Assembly (NCBI GenBank): GCA_018105865.1
Contig: CM030863.1
Location: forward strand, 1,852,601-1,916,600
Length of the DNA: 64,000 nt
Reading direction: 5' to 3'
Source: Metaphire vulgaris
Lineage: Eukaryota; Annelida; Clitellata; Crassiclitellata; Megascolecidae
Part shown: positions 34,516 to 44,827 of the stretch, one piece after another
Numbering within the stretch: the stretch's first letter is position 1
Layout: every line of letters starts with the position of its first letter
Translations under genes and position numbers: made by a program
Notes under the pieces: generated by a model
Seen by the model: only the letters and a program-made list of their open reading frames with translations
Told to the model about the DNA's origin: nothing
Databases searched by the model: none

Positions 34516-34849
34516 CTAGTAATGCATTCTAAAATCTCTTTCCTAAATGCTACTTCTGCTATTTGGTGGACTCTCAAAAATCTTTGATTAACTGCTCCAA
34601 TGTTTTAGCAACATTAACTTCAACTAACCCAACAAAGCAATTAAAACTCATATTAATTCAAAAGCCACTCTGCTTAGAGGCAGTCTCCTGATATTGTCCT
34701 ATTTTGATTGCACTGTTTCCTATTGTTCTGTTGCATTACTTTTTCTAATCCTAGTTCAAATATAGGTCAATATGCTAAAAATCCTAATTCAGTTGCCACA
34801 ATATTTTAATTTCTCTTGTAGCTGCTGCCATGGCTCTATTTAAATAATG

Positions 34850-35170
34850 CTAATGTCTCTTAGCACTTATATAAGATTGCCAGTCCAACTGCTAACTCAG
34901 ATACAAGCATCCTCATATAGAACTTCCTAAGCTCATTAGCAGACTACTCTTATAAAGTTCTACTTAAATAATTCAGATCTTATACTCATCAGAAAGCACA
35001 ACTTAGACTCCAGAGCATTCTAGTGATATGAAGCCTTGCTTCAATAGCTAATGTCACTTAGCACTTGCACAAGACTTATCCTAATTGCTATATTAATTAC
35101 AAGCATCCTCAACTAGCACTTCCTATTCAACAGCAGACAATTTCTATGTATCTCCATTTATTCAACAGCA
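34850..35170. repeat. two diverged units of about 200 bp
   Basis: CTTAGCACTT...ACAAGCATCCTC...CACTTCCTA...AACAGCAGAC occurs at 34,858-34,950 and again at 35,055-35,140. Confidence 0.5.
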
Positions 35171-35233
35171 ATTTATTCAACAACAGATAATGTGGCGGTC
35201 TAAATAAAAGGGCCTTGTCACTTATAAATCATC

Positions 35234-35490
35234 ATTATGTATGTACACTTGCCCCTTATGCAGAAGCAAGCAATGTTGCAGTATTAAAGTGTATTGCATG
35301 TACGTGTTGTGTGAGCGCTTGCCCCTTATGCAGAAGCAAGCAATGCTGCAGTGTGTATTTTATGTACGTGAGCGCTTTGCCCCTTATGCAGAAGCAAGCA
35401 ATGTTGCAGTATCAAAGTGTATTTTATGTATGTGTTGTGCAAATACTTGCCCCTTATTCAGAAGCAAGCAATGTTGTGGCATTAATTGAA
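35234..35490. repeat. four-copy tandem repeat, units about 60-73 bp
   Basis: Core TTGCCCCTTATGCAGAAGCA, then AGCAATGTTGCAGTA, occurs four times, joined by GTGTATTTTATGTACGTG variants. Unit length varies, so the short ORFs are not stable. Confidence 0.92.
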
Positions 35491-35749
35491 TGTTTTGCAA
35501 CTTATTTAGCATGGTCTACATGCCTCTATTACCATATGCACTACTCTTAAGCTACCATGGTCCCTAAAATTTCTCAAATACACATGCTTAACCTGAATAA
35601 TAGCAGTTACTTCATAAATGCAACTATAGCAGATCAGTCAACTTTGAAATTGCCCTACTTATGCATCTCACTTCCTAAATCAAAATTCAGTGATTTGGCT
35701 GACTCATGAACACTATCAATTTAGCTGTTGCATATTCTGTTAGCCTAAT

Positions 35750-35889
35750 GACTTTAGAAGCTTATAGATAATCCTAGCCTACAAGTGCAATACACTTCCT
35801 TCTCATCCCCCATTGATGCCTAAAAATAGCCTCAGCCTAATAGCACATTCATCCTTCCCCTACATAAGCCTATGATTAATCTTAGCTTA

Positions 35890-35936
<47 letters not shown>

Positions 35937-36240
35937 GCTAGACGATTTTAAGATTTTAATAACATACTTCCTTCTCCCTACAGATGCCTAGATATAACCC
36001 TAGCTAAAAAATAAAAACCCTTCCCCTATGAATACTATTAGCCCAATAATATACTGGGAATTCATCCCTCTATAAGATGCCTAGAAAAATTCTAGCCTAA
36101 CAACATATTCATCCCCCTCTAGATGTCTAGAAATGACCTCAGCCTAACATATTCACCCTATAAATGCCTATAGATAGTCCTACCCTAACACAGTTGACTT
36201 CATCCTAATCTCCTTACACCTGATCTCAGCCCAACATTAT
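35750..36240. repeat. degenerate minisatellite, about 50-60 bp units, interrupted by (ATT)n
   Basis: GATGCCTAGAAATA, CTCAGCCTAACA and ACATTCATCC words recur about seven times. A 16-unit ATT run (35889-35937) followed by TAGCTAGACGATTT interrupts it. Confidence 0.65.
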
Positions 36241-36894
36241 AGATTTAGTTTATGATTTCCTGCAACTTTTTCTTTAGGCATTACTTCAAAGCTTTGTATT
36301 TATAACTAGCACACCTTATATTTACAACTATCAAAGATTATGTGAAATCAATGACAACTCAAATTTAGCAATTTCCTTAATCATCACAAATTTACCAACA
36401 TAACATACTTCATTTTCCTTTATCTGTAGAAATATCTCAGATTCTGCAATACAATTCAGCTAGGCCTAAAGCTAAATACTTTGCATTTATAAGCAGCATA
36501 GATAAGTTGAATTCAATAACAACATGTCAGTTAATTTCTTTAATATTAAGCACACAGCTCCAGTTGCCTGTTCACCAGGTCTTCTTGGTCTCTGCAATAA
36601 GATTCTTACCTGAACACTGCAATTGTGACAATTTTTGTTGATTCCTCCAATGTCACATCATTTTAAACAATATACAGCTTATATTCTCTACAATTTTCCT
36701 CAGTTTCTGCAATAAATTCTTGTCTAAAGATTGGAATCCACAACTTCTGCAGATCTCTTCCAAGTCACAGTATTTAGAATATCAAACAGCATGACTTACC
36801 CACAAGTCAGCACAGTGAGAGCAATATAATTCTGTTTTACATGAGTACTGTTTATTGATAACTGAAATACATTACCGGTTTACCACTATCTTAC
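36241..36894. other. AT-rich, possible minus-strand splice sites only
   Basis: A strong minus-strand donor (GTGTTCAG|GTAAGAATC) lies at about 36,612, but no coding exon could be attached. Confidence 0.3.
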
Positions 36895-37010
36895 CACCCC
36901 ATCTGAGGTTGCACACGGTTTTGATGTGGAAGTGGCCTCTGCTTAGCTGGATCTGCTCTTTTGAAGGTGAAGGCAACTTCTTTTCCTTCTGTTCCGACCT
37001 TCTTCATCTT
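36895..37010 (-). CDS. single unidentified exon
   Basis: Acceptor TTTCTCAG|AAG, donor GGGTG|GTAAGA. An ATG at 37007-37005 opens MKKVGTEGKEVAFTFKRADP and then PHQNRVQPQMG, a basic 38-residue stretch. The good splice sites, clean frame and higher GC than surroundings support an exon, probably the first coding one. Partner exons were not found and the family is not recognised. Reading through gives a stop right after the donor. Confidence 0.45.
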
Positions 37011-38464
37011 CTGAGAAATAAATAATAATTTGCTAAATATCCGGTAAAAATCACACTGTAAATGAAAAAATAGAACACCCAAGACTATATATTTGATACA
37101 TCTATTGACTGAAGCTGCTAAAAGTGGCACTATAGAAGCGATGATTGGATAGGAATCAGACGGATCTAGACACGGAATAGCGCTCAATCGTTGTTCCGCC
37201 AATGGAGTGGGAACAAAATCTCAAAGCTTTTCCTGAAACTCCTTAAAATGTCATCATAAAAATTATTTTCACGAATTCGCGCAATTCCGATTCTCACCGC
37301 TAGGGGCGAACAAACTTTCGATCTAAAATTCTCATAAGCCGTCGTTAAAATTTCTCAAAATTCAATGAAACTTTATGAAAGATCCACATTTTTACATTTC
37401 CGATACCCGTCGACAGAGGGCGAGCAAATTTCAGAAGCTTTGCTTTTCAGAAAAATGACGAAAATATGTTCTAAATGCTTTTGTCAGTCGTTAAACTTGC
37501 TCATTGGTGTCCTTAAAAGTCATTTTATTACAAATTATTTCGAATAACTAAAGCAGGAGACACAAAAATGCCGACTCCTACTGAATTATAGCTCCCGCCA
37601 ATATGGCGGCAAAATCCCTTTCAAGATTTTGGCTGTTTTTCTCTGAAAGAAATAAAAATTGATTTTGTCAACGATAAAACTTGTTCCTCGGTATCGCTAA
37701 AATACTATTTTAAAAAATTATCGCAAAAAGTCAAGGAAGCAGCCACCCAATACCCGAAAAACTATGTTTCAAAAACCCATAGTTACCGATTTGTCTCAAA
37801 AACTGAAGCGAAAACAAAGTTGCGATGGAAATTTTAGACTTTTTTCGCTGAAATTATTTAGGATGCTACTCAAGTTCTTAGGCAGTAGACCCCAAAGGCT
37901 GCACTCACTGAAATTCGTGAAATTCTGGGATCCAAAGTCAGGGGCTCAAAATCCAGATAAAAAATTTGAAGAAAAAAATCGGAAAATGACTCAAAATACT
38001 TGCACCCCGTCGTCGTACTTACTATTCGGGGTCGCGGAAATGTCGGGCCACGGTATTTGCCCCCAAGTTTCCAAATCTTAACTTCAAATGGCTATAGCCA
38101 TCGGATCGGTTGGACCGACAAAAACCCATCAATGTTTAAGAAATTTCGAGATAAAATCGAATCAAATGCTTTCATCTGTCTTCGGGGTCGTCGAGCCGTT
38201 CTATTTGTAAAATATTATTGAAAATCTAATCTTAATTTTAAAAAATTAAAAATTAACTGAAACATCTTGATCATTACTAACCGTTTCGTCGAGCAGACGA
38301 TAGCTAAGCCAAAACGCGTTGCGGAGATGGTTTTATAGGACGCCGTGAGGTCACGTGATCCGAAGTCTAAAAATTGTTAAAAATCAATGATTTCGGAACG
38401 GTTCGGCAGTGTTCGCCGTTAATCAATGATAATTTTATTATTTTTATAAATTCACTAATTAGTC

Positions 38465-38465
<1 letters not shown>
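37011..38465. other. non-coding, nothing recognised
   Basis: Short ORFs only. It lies between the minus-strand exon at 36.9 kb and COMMD10, so it may hold divergent promoters or 5' UTRs, but no element can be named. Confidence 0.35.

Positions 38466-38528
<63 letters not shown>
38466..38528. repeat. (AAT)n microsatellite
   Basis: About 21 AAT triplets. Confidence 0.97.
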
Positions 38529-38613
38529 GTTTGAATTCCTGCAATATTACAGAAATAGGGTACTTATTATTACTATCATTGGCGTGAACTTGAATGAAAA
38601 GTAGGGGTCCAAC

Positions 38614-38800
38614 CAGTGGCGGCTCCACCGAGGGCAGGGGCCCGTGCCCGCTATTGAGTGCCTGCCCCCAGTGACCCCCCTGTTGGGACCCTATACTTAA
38701 TGCAGCATGCTACATACATTAAACAACAAATGGTTGGCCACCATGATTAGAAGTTGCCACACCAACGGCCCCCACTTACCAAATCCTGGAGCCGCCACTG
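38614..38800. mobile_element. hAT-type MITE family A
   Basis: CAGTGGCGGCTCCA/TGGAGCCGCCACTG; flanks GGTCCAAC and GGACCAAC (7-of-8 TSD). About 85% like 4760-4950 by eye. Confidence 0.88.
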
Positions 38801-39302
38801 GGACCAACCCCTATACTTTCCTCCTTCACTATGGTAGCCTCTGTAAAATCGTTTGATGATCCTGTGCATTTTAGTGGCGCTATAGAAGTTTAAGATTAGA
38901 TTAGATTAGATAGTTAGGTATTCTATGCTTATGTTGTCGAAATGGCTTCAATGTTTACTGCAACAGCGAAGTAAATTACATAATTTATATTTTTATATTT
39001 AATTATTTGAATTATTTAATGTTACCAAACAAAAGTTTTATCATTTTTAGCGGAACGTAAATATTCGACCCAAAGAAGAAACGCCCGCCGTGTCACATGA
39101 TTTCCATTTATATAGCGTCAGTTTATATTTATGTGACTATATCACTATATCGCTATTACATGCCAGTCTGTTACATGTATTTAGCGCCAGTTTATATCCG
39201 TTGAAATTAGTGTGCTAATATGGGAGGTAAAGCGATGAGTTTGCTTATCTGTTTGACAGATTATTTTCTAGTAAAACAATTAGCACTGTATTTAATTTTA
39301 TA

Positions 39303-39431
39303 ATGGATATGAGAACTGTACGTGTAAACATATGTTTTAGCCTAAAGAAATCAATCGATATAATCAATGGTTTAGATTCCGCAAAGTTTCAACTACTTTT
39401 GTCAAGGATTCTTCAGAAATTTCACGTAAAA
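39303..39431 (+). CDS. COMMD10: COMMD10 exon 1
   Basis: ATG at 39303 gives MDMRTVRVNICFSLKKSIDI and LLSRILQKFHVK, aligning with human SMKKAVSLINAID...LLTRILQKLHLK and an N-terminus of nearly equal length (about 14 residues before KK). Donor AAA|GTAGGC; CAC|GTAAAA six bases earlier is an alternative. An upstream ATG at about 39219 does not keep phase. Confidence 0.85.
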
Positions 39432-39902
39432 GTAGGCGTTGCTGTGTTTTGTTACTTAGATTGATGTAGCGCAATCATTACAAATCTGTTTGGGCTACAG
39501 TGTACTGTTGCTACGCATTCGAGTGGACTGCAGGATTGCAATGTTTAAGATTTGAATTGTAGGCCCTGCAGTTGCAAAACATGAACTGTTGCCAGAACCC
39601 TCACACAACCCTGTGTTCCTGTGTGATTTCTTAATGTTGAGATTTATGTTATTTTAAGAACACAATTAGAAATTTCTTGAAAGAGATTTATTAAGTTTAA
39701 CAGGTTATACGCTTTGTGCGTTTGGCGGTTAGTTTTTCAACATAGTGGTTGTTGCTGCAAAATTTCGCAATTTCTGCAGAAGGGGTCAGATCCCACCATT
39801 TAGGGTTCAGCCCCAAACTCTCGGGTAAAATCATACAGTGCGCATTTCTTCGGATTGATTTTGTTGTGATTACGTGTAGCCTTGATTTTGATGTGTTTTC
39901 AG

Positions 39903-40016
39903 GACCAGAAAACATTCACGGACGAAGAAGAGGAGAAACTTCAGGCTGTTTTATCACTGGACTCGGCTACAAAACTCAAGCTTATTGTGGAGACATGTGA
40001 ATTTATTTTCCATCAA
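39903..40016 (+). CDS. COMMD10: COMMD10 exon 2
   Basis: Acceptor TTTTCAG|GAC, donor CAA|GTACGT. Encodes DQKTFTDEEEEKLQAVLSLD and IVETCEFIFHQ, against human SFSEEEEEKLQAAFSL...VLETISFILEQ. Confidence 0.93.
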
Positions 40017-40106
40017 GTACGTGCATTGAATCGCTGAGAGAAAATATGAAGGGGTGTTGTTGATTACATGATTACACACTGCCCTTTTATAACTACTCCC
40101 TAACTA

Positions 40107-40122
40107 TTAGATCACCATCACT

Positions 40123-40190
<68 letters not shown>
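40107..40190. repeat. (ATC)n microsatellite
   Basis: About 27 CAT/ATC triplets in COMMD10 intron 2. Confidence 0.95.
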
Positions 40191-40766
40191 TTTATTAAAC
40201 CTACACTTTCTTATGTGTCATTGTACATGATGTCAGAAGCAGTGGCATACATATGCATATTCATGCTCTTCAAAGTAAATAACTTGGGGAGTAACTGGAA
40301 TTATTTTAAGAGCTGAAAGAAAATTAGAAATTTCAGCTTCCAAACTGTATTGATATTTTGAAGCTGATGTGTCTTCAGATATTTATGCACTTATTTACCT
40401 GCATCCATTGAATGCTTTCAAATACCTTGTTTTGTAAAAAAATTCTTGAATATCTTTGTTTTAACCACATAGTGCATTCTGATAATTTTAAGTTATTGAA
40501 TAACGATTGCTTATAATAGTAACTTAAGTGCTTGAGCATGCATGCTTATTTATTTAGTTAATTATTTTATACATTGTATTATATCGCAGAATGCTGCTTA
40601 TTGTTAGTAATTATAGGTCTGAGGACATAATGACAAAATAAGAGAAGAAGAAATTAAGGATGCAAATTAACGTTTTAACAGAGGGTCCAAGGAAGGTTTA
40701 TCACAGATTCTACTAAACCATTTTATGCCCAGTTTTTATTCTAATTATCATTGTTTATTATCATTG

Positions 40767-40770
<4 letters not shown>

Positions 40771-40807
<37 letters not shown>

Positions 40808-40828
40808 CATCATCATCATCATCATCAT
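40771..40828. repeat. (ATT)n/(ATC)n microsatellite
   Basis: Lies about 30 bp before the acceptor of COMMD10 exon 3, in the branch-point zone. Confidence 0.95.
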
Positions 40829-40859
40829 ATTTATACATTTATGTGGTGACATTTTAAAG

Positions 40860-40931
40860 GCTGCTTATCATTCTGCTAAACCAGCGGCTTTGGCTGAGGA
40901 CTTGGAGAAACTCAGCTTAGAAGGGGATAAG
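40860..40931 (+). CDS. COMMD10: COMMD10 exon 3
   Basis: Acceptor TTTAAAG|GCT, donor AAG|GTTACT. Encodes AAYHSAKPAALAEDLEKLSL, against human [20 protein letters not shown]. Confidence 0.93.
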
Positions 40932-41570
40932 GTTACTACCATACTGTCTCTTGTTCGATTATTTCTACTTAACAAATATGTTTTTTCAGAGATTTACTAT
41001 TTAATTTAATTGACTTTCTGTCTGTTTTTAGCACCCAGTTAGACCTATCCAATAAGTCAGTGATTAAATCTTCCAGCATCATTATAATGATGCATTTGAC
41101 ATCAGTCAGAGTGATAAAACTGATAAGCATAAACAGAAATAGGTAGTTCGTGGTTGAAAATCCACAGGTCTGTCCATATTTGGCTAGTTCTGGCAAAGCA
41201 GGGAATGCTGTATAGAAAAGTTTGCATTTGTGGAGTGGTTGATGTAGGTATCAGAAGTTAAATTGATGTAATTGGGAATTTTAATTGTTCTACCATTATA
41301 GCAACTGTGTTATATTTTTCTCATTATGGAGTGCAGTAGCATGTAGAGGGGGGCCGTTGGGGCCAATGGCATCCACCAGATAGGGGCATTCAAATCGAAG
41401 CAGCGACTATTTTTTCTCAACACTTGATGAAAACCCTTACAAATCATTGATTTGGCCCTGGGTATCTTTGCATTGTCTCGGCGCCTTTTTTGCTCGTTAA
41501 CACCTAACCGAGGCGTCCACCACTCTTGGCACACCACTGATGGAGTGTCGATTCTTGCTTTTTGTTTCAG

Positions 41571-41654
41571 GTTTCAGCGATTGTAGATTTGTGGTCAAGC
41601 GGAGGTCGTGACGTCATTGCAAAGTTACGTCAACAGACGATTGCACCTCAACAG
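41571..41654 (+). CDS. COMMD10: COMMD10 exon 4
   Basis: Acceptor TGTTTCAG|GTT, donor CAG|GTTGAG. Encodes VSAIVDLWSSGGRDVIAKLR and QQTIAPQQ, against human [23 protein letters not shown]. Confidence 0.93.
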
Positions 41655-41689
41655 GTTGAGTAGTGAATTTCGTTCTTAAGCTTATTATT

Positions 41690-42155
41690 ATTATTATTAT
41701 TAGCTAGACGATTTCTATAGCGCAATAAGCATGGCAAAAATGGCCAAAGACAAGAGCGCTTTACAAAACTACGTATACCCGATGGTGAATAGGCAAGTCT
41801 TAAGATTACGTAGAAAATTCCAAGAGAGTCAGAGTTTGTGACAGCTTGCATTTGGGTGTTATGCTTTTTGCCGGGTGGGAAGTTAGTAAAGTGGCAACAA
41901 CGTTGGACGATAGAACAGGAGGTCATGGGTTCGAGACCCACAGGAGCCCTAAGGTTGAATCAGCCTTCATTTGCCAGATGGCGTTGGCAGCCGAGTAGCG
42001 GATTAATCCACTGAGTAAAGAGGCGCGTTGCATTAGAGCTCTGGTCCCGTATCATTTAACTTGCACCAGTCGCCTGGCTGAGGGTCTTGGAAATGGAGAT
42101 CAGTGCCTCCCCAGGAGCCTTGAGCGCTCGGGAAGGACTTTACTTACTATGCTTT
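41690..42155 (+). mobile_element. tRNA-derived SINE in COMMD10 intron 4
   Basis: At 41878-41950 the sequence carries GGGAAGTTAGTAAAGTGG (box-A-like) and GGGTTCGAGACCCACAGGAG (box B), followed by CCTAAGGTTGAATCAGCC. The same tail follows the SINE at 52304-52567 in reverse. A preceding TAGCTAGACGATTTCTATAG block (41697) also occurs at 35.93 kb. The 3' part (GAGGGTCTTGGAAATGGAGA...GGGAAGGACTTTACTT) is the SINE body. Confidence 0.75.
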
Positions 42156-42207
42156 TAAAGCATATACAGCAGTGTATGTATTTACTGGTAGTGTGAACTT
42201 TTTCCAG

Positions 42208-42384
42208 CTGGAGTCGGTTAACTGGCGATTGCACCTCCAGATGTCACAAGCCACAGTTGCCAAAATGGTTCAACCAAAAGCAGTGTTTGAACTGAAAACG
42301 ACCAGCAGAGGAACGGGCGCTCAAGAACACGACAAAATGGTGCTGGAATTCGGTCATGAAGAACTCTACAACTTCTACAATCAG
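42208..42384 (+). CDS. COMMD10: COMMD10 exon 5, most of the COMM domain, GC donor
   Basis: Acceptor TTTCCAG|CTG. The exon ends AATCAG|GCAAGA, a GC 5' splice site with a strong extended consensus, because the protein must continue LERIQ from exon 6. Reading through instead gives ARSNQCS and a stop. 177 nt, 59 codons. Confidence 0.93.
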
Positions 42385-43043
42385 GCAAGAAGCAACCAGT
42401 GCTCCTAAGCAATTTTGCTTATAAAGAAATTCAATGGGATAAAATTATTTGACAAATTTCGTCATTTCAATCATCTAGGAGCAGTGTTATCTCGAGTTTC
42501 AGTACAAAGGAAAGGTCACAGCCCTGTATCTAGAATAAAACTTATAAAAATTGGAACTCTTGCACCAAAAATGTACTGTCCTCCTCCTAATGTCCTGTTA
42601 TAAAATCCCTAATCACCACCAAAATGGAGTCTAAGTATTCAGTCCAACAGTTTTGAATACCATCTGAATGGTTGGGTGGAATAAGGAGTTAAATGCAGTT
42701 ATCACCTTAATGGTCAGGCTGTCAATTGAAGGGCCCAGAGGAATAAGGAAACAAATGCAGTTACCCCCTTAGTGGTGAAAATATCAGTTAAAGGGTCCAG
42801 TTAAATAAGGAAGTAAATGCAGTTACAGTGTACCCCTCTTATTGTTATTGATACTCAAACCATTGGGGGGTCAGATACATTTACCTCCTTATTCCACCCA
42901 GCCATTCAATTATTTATCAGAATCGTCTAACACTATACTGCATTTATATTAAATCTTACATGGAAAAATAATACTACGAGAAATACTGCATTATGACCTG
43001 GGAACTGACAATAATTTGGTTATAAAATATTCTTCTCTTGCAG

Positions 43044-43082
43044 CTCGAGAGAATCCAAATGCAGATTGATGCGTTGGGCTGA
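43044..43082 (+). CDS. COMMD10: COMMD10 exon 6 (terminal)
   Basis: Acceptor TCTCTTGCAG|CTC. Encodes LERIQMQIDALG and TGA, the end of the COMM domain. Confidence 0.92.
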   Translation, partial: LERIQMQIDALG

Positions 43083-44349
43083 GAAGGCCGAAAGGAAATG
43101 CTTGGAAAATCAAAGATATTAGCATATTTTTGCCAGGAGCTAACAGGAAATTGTGAACAACTGTGATAGACTTCAGTCAGCACTTTCCTACCACTTTAGC
43201 AGCGTGTAATATGAATTTGCATTTGGAAAATGTATTTTCCCTTGATAAAGAACAATCATTCATTGCCCAAATACTTTTATTTTAGAACATATAACAGGCA
43301 AATATATTATTTCTATGGAACGTTCAAAGTTAAAACATTGAATGGATCTTAATTAATTTTTGTTCTAGGAAACAACAATGATATTGGATCAAAGACTTAA
43401 TTTTGTCTAATTAAGATCGATATCAACAAATATTAAAGCATATTTTAACATATTGTAATTTTTAGCTTAAGAAACTCAAGATGTATAAGTTTGTAATGTA
43501 TTTATTTTAGAGATTATTCCAAATATTGTCTAAAGTCTCCCGTTGTAATACACTGTTCAAGGATCTGAATCTATAGCCTATGATTAGATAGATACAGATA
43601 CAAACCAAAAAGATCTATAGTTTACATACTGATAATCACATTGAAGAGGTGTTACAATCATGACATAAACCAGTGGGGAAAAGTGGCAATTAAGTAGGGC
43701 TGTACTGGATTTCCATTTAGGCCAGAACCAGATTTATAAAGTGAAATAAACAGAGTTGAACTGCAAAATTTGACCAACACTATTGTGGTACATGGCTCAA
43801 TTGACTGGTCAACTGAGCAATGACCACTAATATAAATTATCGTATTTGTTATTATTACACTGTAGACTTATTTTAATCAGAAAATTTATTCATTACTCAT
43901 TAATTAATATAATTAGAAGTTAAAACTTATAACTGATTATGAATATTCATATATTTCTAAATCTAGATTGCAGTAGAAATCCGGCCAAAATTTAGCCAGA
44001 GCCTGATTTAATATCAAAATGGCTGGATTTGGCTTTGCCAGAGCCGGAATTCGGTACAGCCCTACAATTAAGTGAGCTTAAAATTATAAAGACAATTTTG
44101 ATGTTGTTTAGTTACACAATCAAGACATCAGTTTACATGCACAATAGAATAAAGACATCTGACCTTAGAACAGTCCATAATGTCACACAAAGTTGGAGAT
44201 GACTGAATGACAGAGAGAGTGAGACCTTAAAAATATAATTGGAGGGGTAGAGGGGTGCTATTTATTGGTAACTCAAAAGCACCAGTCTTGAGTGCCGAAA
44301 TTTTTATCTGATTTTTCCAACTTAGATCTGCATAAGGACAACACACAAT
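43083..44349. other. COMMD10 3' flank, AT-rich
   Basis: Holds the COMMD10 3' UTR: ATTAAA at 43432, AATAAA at 43745. On the minus strand AATAAA at 44266-44261 is a possible poly(A) signal for the convergent zinc-finger gene. No other feature seen. Confidence 0.35.
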
Positions 44350-44474
44350 GTAGCAGGGATATTTTTACACCCTCACCCAATTTGAGACCAACACCCCCAA
44401 ATTTTCCCCAATCCGAGCCTGAGATGCACCCCTAACACCCTCCAACACCCCCCAAATTGATGATCCTAGAAAAA
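44350..44474. mobile_element. GGATATTTTTACA...GATCCTAGAAAAA repeat, compact copy
   Basis: GCAGGGATATTTTTACACCC to TTGATGATCCTAGAAAAACT, with C-rich ACACCCCC arms. Shared with 22153-22322 and, inverted, 28590-28871. Confidence 0.6.
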
Positions 44475-44827
44475 CTAATGTAGCCATATGCATACTGTAA
44501 TTAGAATTTAGCATCTATGGACATAAATACTGTTAAAGAACCACGACCCCAAAATCCAGATATGCACCCATCTCTGCAGGAGGTTATGGACTTTACACTA
44601 GCAATCATCAAGCAAACTGCTTTCTCACAACACACTATAATCCCACCTCAACACATTGCAATGGAGTGGCAGATGCTGGGAGACAATGCACAGAATCTAT
44701 ATCAATGTTTCTATTAACTGGTACCAACATACATGAGTCAGTCATAACTTGTTAAGACTAATATGAAATACTGGACTACTGAAAAAATCTGAAGACTAAC
44801 AGATTAAACTTCAGCAGTGATGAGCTT

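Larger units (their letters stand above)
39303..43082 (+). other. COMMD10: gene: COMMD10, complete, six exons
   Basis: Exons 39303-39431, 39903-40016, 40860-40931, 41571-41654, 42208-42384 and 43044-43082 (129, 114, 72, 84, 177 and 39 nt) all join in phase 0 to a 204-residue protein; human COMMD10 has about 202. COMMD10 is a subunit of the Commander/CCC complex that supports endosomal recycling and modulates NF-kB. The COMM domain is clear: LESVNWRLHLQMSQATVAKM, then VLEFGHEELYNFYNQ and LERIQMQIDALG, against human LETVGWQLNLQM and [23 protein letters not shown]. Intron 5 is a GC-AG intron. An ATTAAA at 43432 is a possible poly(A) signal. Confidence 0.93.

Noticed and set aside
35215..35550. 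Cys-rich repeat ORFs (CPLCRSKQCC...)
   Set aside because: They come from a four-unit tandem repeat with variable unit length in AT-rich DNA; no start context or splice sites.
36845..36894. Stop codon after QPQMGW as the true end of the 36.9-kb ORF
   Set aside because: A strong GTAAGA donor overlaps the final codons, so splicing is at least as likely; left unresolved.
39219..39230. ATGGGAG|GTAAAG as a first COMMD10 exon
   Set aside because: The phase does not match exon 39303-39431, whereas an in-frame ATG at 39303 gives an N-terminus of the expected length.
41880..41950. Functional tRNA gene in COMMD10 intron 4
   Set aside because: A and B boxes are present, but the acceptor stem does not pair and a shared SINE body follows.
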